The notes beneath the pieces are model-generated. The model did not search any database. It was not told the DNA's origin and saw only the letters and a list, made by a program, of their open reading frames with translations. DNA of 7,226 nt from contig CAMTFT010000083.1 in NCBI GenBank assembly GCA_947071365.1, positions 1-7,226 of the forward strand, given 5' to 3'. Each line of letters begins with the position of its first letter. Positions within the stretch are counted from its first letter, which is position 1. Position numbers and translations under genes: made by a program. Shown piece by piece: positions 6,386-7,226 of the stretch. Source of the stretch: an uncultured bacterium (GTDB taxonomy: Bacteria > Bacillota > Clostridia > Lachnospirales > Lachnospiraceae).

Positions 6386-6523
6386 GGCGGATAACGTGCA
6401 TTCTTCTTGCAGGGACCGCTTACGCTTAAAAGTTCCACGAAGCGGTACATAAGCGAGCACAATACGCTCGCTAAGTACCGTCGGGAACTTATGTCCCTTC
6501 CAGAAGAATGCACGTTATCCGCC
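6386..6523. repeat. 138-bp imperfect palindrome with perfect 22-bp terminal arms
   Basis: Arm 6386-6407 (GGCGGATAACG...TTCTTCT) is the exact reverse complement of 6502-6523. Pairing then continues inward through 6411-6416 with 6493-6498, 6430-6436 with 6484-6490, 6443-6448 (CGGTAC) with 6475-6480, and 6452-6458 (AGCGAGC) with 6466-6472 (GCTCGCT). The apical loop is at about 6459-6465. Pairing stops sharply outside both arms. A local alternative hairpin, CCGCTT (6416-6421) with AAGCGG (6440-6445), is also possible. No transposase is present, so it could be a MITE-like or REP-like intergenic element, or encode a structured RNA. No clear target-site duplication borders it. It lies between the divergent yicC and rqcH genes. 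Confidence 0.75.
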
Positions 6524-6623
6524 TGTGCGTTGGTCTGTGCGTTAGTACTTGTATCGCTGGCATTTTGTCTGGGATTGCCTGTGCGTTGGCACATGTATCA
6601 CTGAGATTTTGTCTGGAATAACA
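6524..6623. repeat. 44-bp tandem duplication with extra TGTGCGTT half-unit
   Basis: Two adjacent copies, 6536-6579 and 6580-6623, share about 34 of 44 positions by hand alignment, including TGTGCGTT, TGTATC and ATTTTGTCTGG. A short extra unit, TGTGCGTTGGTC (6524-6535), precedes them and directly abuts the right arm of the palindrome. The period is not a multiple of three, so a reading frame is not kept between copies. It lies 50 bases upstream of the rqcH start region and may carry promoter or operator sequence for it. A weak -35/-10 pair (TTGTCT 6609-6614 and AATACT 6634-6639, spacing 19) overlaps the second copy; I do not call it as a promoter. Confidence 0.65.
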
Positions 6624-6672
6624 CAGGTTTAGAAATACTTTACATTGAATCGTAAAAACGGAGGAATACACC

Positions 6673-7226
6673 ATGGCATTAGACGGAATTGTCATTTCCA
6701 ATATAGTTACTGAATTGACTGATAAGCTCTCTGGCGCACGCATCAATAAGATCGCGCAGCCGGAGGCTGACGAGCTCTTGCTCACTTTGAAGGGGCCTTC
6801 GGGACAGCACAGACTGCTGCTCTCTGCCGGGGCCAGCCTTCCGCTGATCTACTTGACTGCGGTTAACAAGCCCTCCCCGATGACTGCACCGAATTTCTGC
6901 ATGCTTCTGCGCAAGCATATCGGAGGCGGAAAGGTAACGCGCATTTATCAGCCCGGACTGGAACGCATCATTCATTTTGAGATCGAGCATTTTAACGAGA
7001 TGGGGGATCTCTGCCACAAGGATCTGATCATAGAGCTGATGGGGAAACACAGCAACATCATTTTCTGCGATGACAAGGGTATGATCATCGACAGCATCAA
7101 GCACGTTTCGGCTCAGACGAGCTCCGTTCGGGAAGTACTGCCGGGCCGACCGTATTTTATCGCCATGACCCAGGAAAAGTGCGATCCGCTGGATACGTCA
7201 CAGGAGGAATTCTGCAGTACGGTCTT
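6673..7226 (+). CDS. rqcH: RqcH/NFACT-family ribosome quality control protein, 3' end beyond window
   Basis: The N-terminal 184 codons of an Rqc2/NFACT homologue (RqcH; older name fibronectin-binding protein A, FbpA; YloA in Bacillus), out of an expected total of about 570-590. RqcH binds stalled large ribosomal subunits and recruits tRNA-Ala to add C-terminal alanine tails that mark the trapped peptide for degradation. The NFACT-N start is clear: MALDGIVISNIVTELTDKL, then GARINKIAQPEADELLLTLK (21-40) and MTAPNFCMLLRKHI (70-83). The next block, QPGLERIIHFEI (93-104), contains E97-R98 where Bacillus RqcH has, as I recall, D97-R98. ELMGKHSNIIF (about 120-130) follows. The ATG has an ideal site, GGAGG at 6660-6664, 8 bases upstream. 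The gene is divergent from yicC and runs off the window in frame. Confidence 0.95.
   Translation, partial: MALDGIVISNIVTELTDKLSGARINKIAQPEADELLLTLKGPSGQHRLLLSAGASLPLIYLTAVNKPSPMTAPNFCMLLRKHIGGGKVTRIYQPGLERIIHFEIEHFNEMGDLCHKDLIIELMGKHSNIIFCDDKGMIIDSIKHVSAQTSSVREVLPGRPYFIAMTQEKCDPLDTSQEEFCSTV

Noticed and set aside
6346..6594. Minus-strand frame of 82 codons across the palindrome, and a 65-codon plus-strand frame at 6407-6604
   Set aside because: No ribosome site precedes either. They cross the palindrome and tandem repeat, the repeat copies fall in different frames, and no protein family is recognisable. They look like by-products of the repeats.
6489..6785. Minus-strand frame of 98 codons overlapping the rqcH start
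   Set aside because: It overlaps a clear rqcH start with a strong ribosome site and has no family resemblance.
1..7226. CRISPR array, tRNA, rRNA, prophage, toxin-antitoxin or defence genes
   Set aside because: No regular spaced repeats, no tRNA-like cloverleaf with conserved TTCGA arm, and no matching protein motifs were seen on either strand.

Overview
The window looks like core chromosome of a Gram-positive clostridium, most likely a Lachnospiraceae-type gut bacterium. The evidence is the gene order yicC-remA-gmk-rpoZ followed by rimO-pgsA-cinA, strong AGGAGG-like ribosome sites, a consensus sigma-A promoter, and protein sequences that read as Firmicutes versions (RemA, the short omega subunit, RqcH). 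The species cannot be fixed from the sequence alone. The first 44 bases are not genomic: they are an Illumina Nextera i7 adapter (index plus transposase mosaic end) left on the contig end, so biology starts at base 45.

Layout. Bases 45-807 (+) hold the 3' part of an AraC-family regulator gene, cut at the contig edge and more AT-rich than the rest. Bases 861-908 hold a hairpin with T-runs on both sides that can end transcription from both directions. Bases 907-6175 (-) hold eight tightly packed leftward genes, in transcription order yicC, remA, gmk, rpoZ, a DUF308/HdeD-like membrane protein, rimO, pgsA and cinA (C-terminal domain only). Most junctions are overlaps or gaps of a few bases (gmk/remA ATGA overlap, pgsA/rimO 17-base overlap, rpoZ/gmk 4-base gap), so one transcript is likely. 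It would start at a near-perfect sigma-A promoter (TTGACT, 17 bases, TATAAT) at 6286-6314 and run to the terminator after cinA. Bases 6176-6672 are gene-free. They hold the yicC promoter, a structured 5' leader of about 100 nt, a 138-bp imperfect palindrome with perfect 22-bp arms, and a 44-bp tandem duplication. From 6673 (+), divergent from the operon, starts rqcH (NFACT/Rqc2 homologue), cut by the window end.

How the genes work together. The cluster mixes RNA and translation functions (YicC RNase family, omega subunit of RNA polymerase, RimO modification of ribosomal protein S12, RqcH rescue of stalled large subunits), nucleotide supply (Gmk), matrix/osmotic gene regulation (RemA), phospholipid synthesis (PgsA) and NAD-cycle repair (PncC/CinA C-domain). 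The rqcH-yicC-remA-gmk-rpoZ neighbourhood also exists in Bacillus subtilis (yloA-yloB-yloC-ylzA-gmk-yloH). Here coaBC-priA do not follow rpoZ.

No new multi-gene system is visible. The parts least explained by known genes are the non-coding elements between yicC and rqcH: the leader with mutually exclusive pairings, and the long palindrome with its adjoining tandem repeat.
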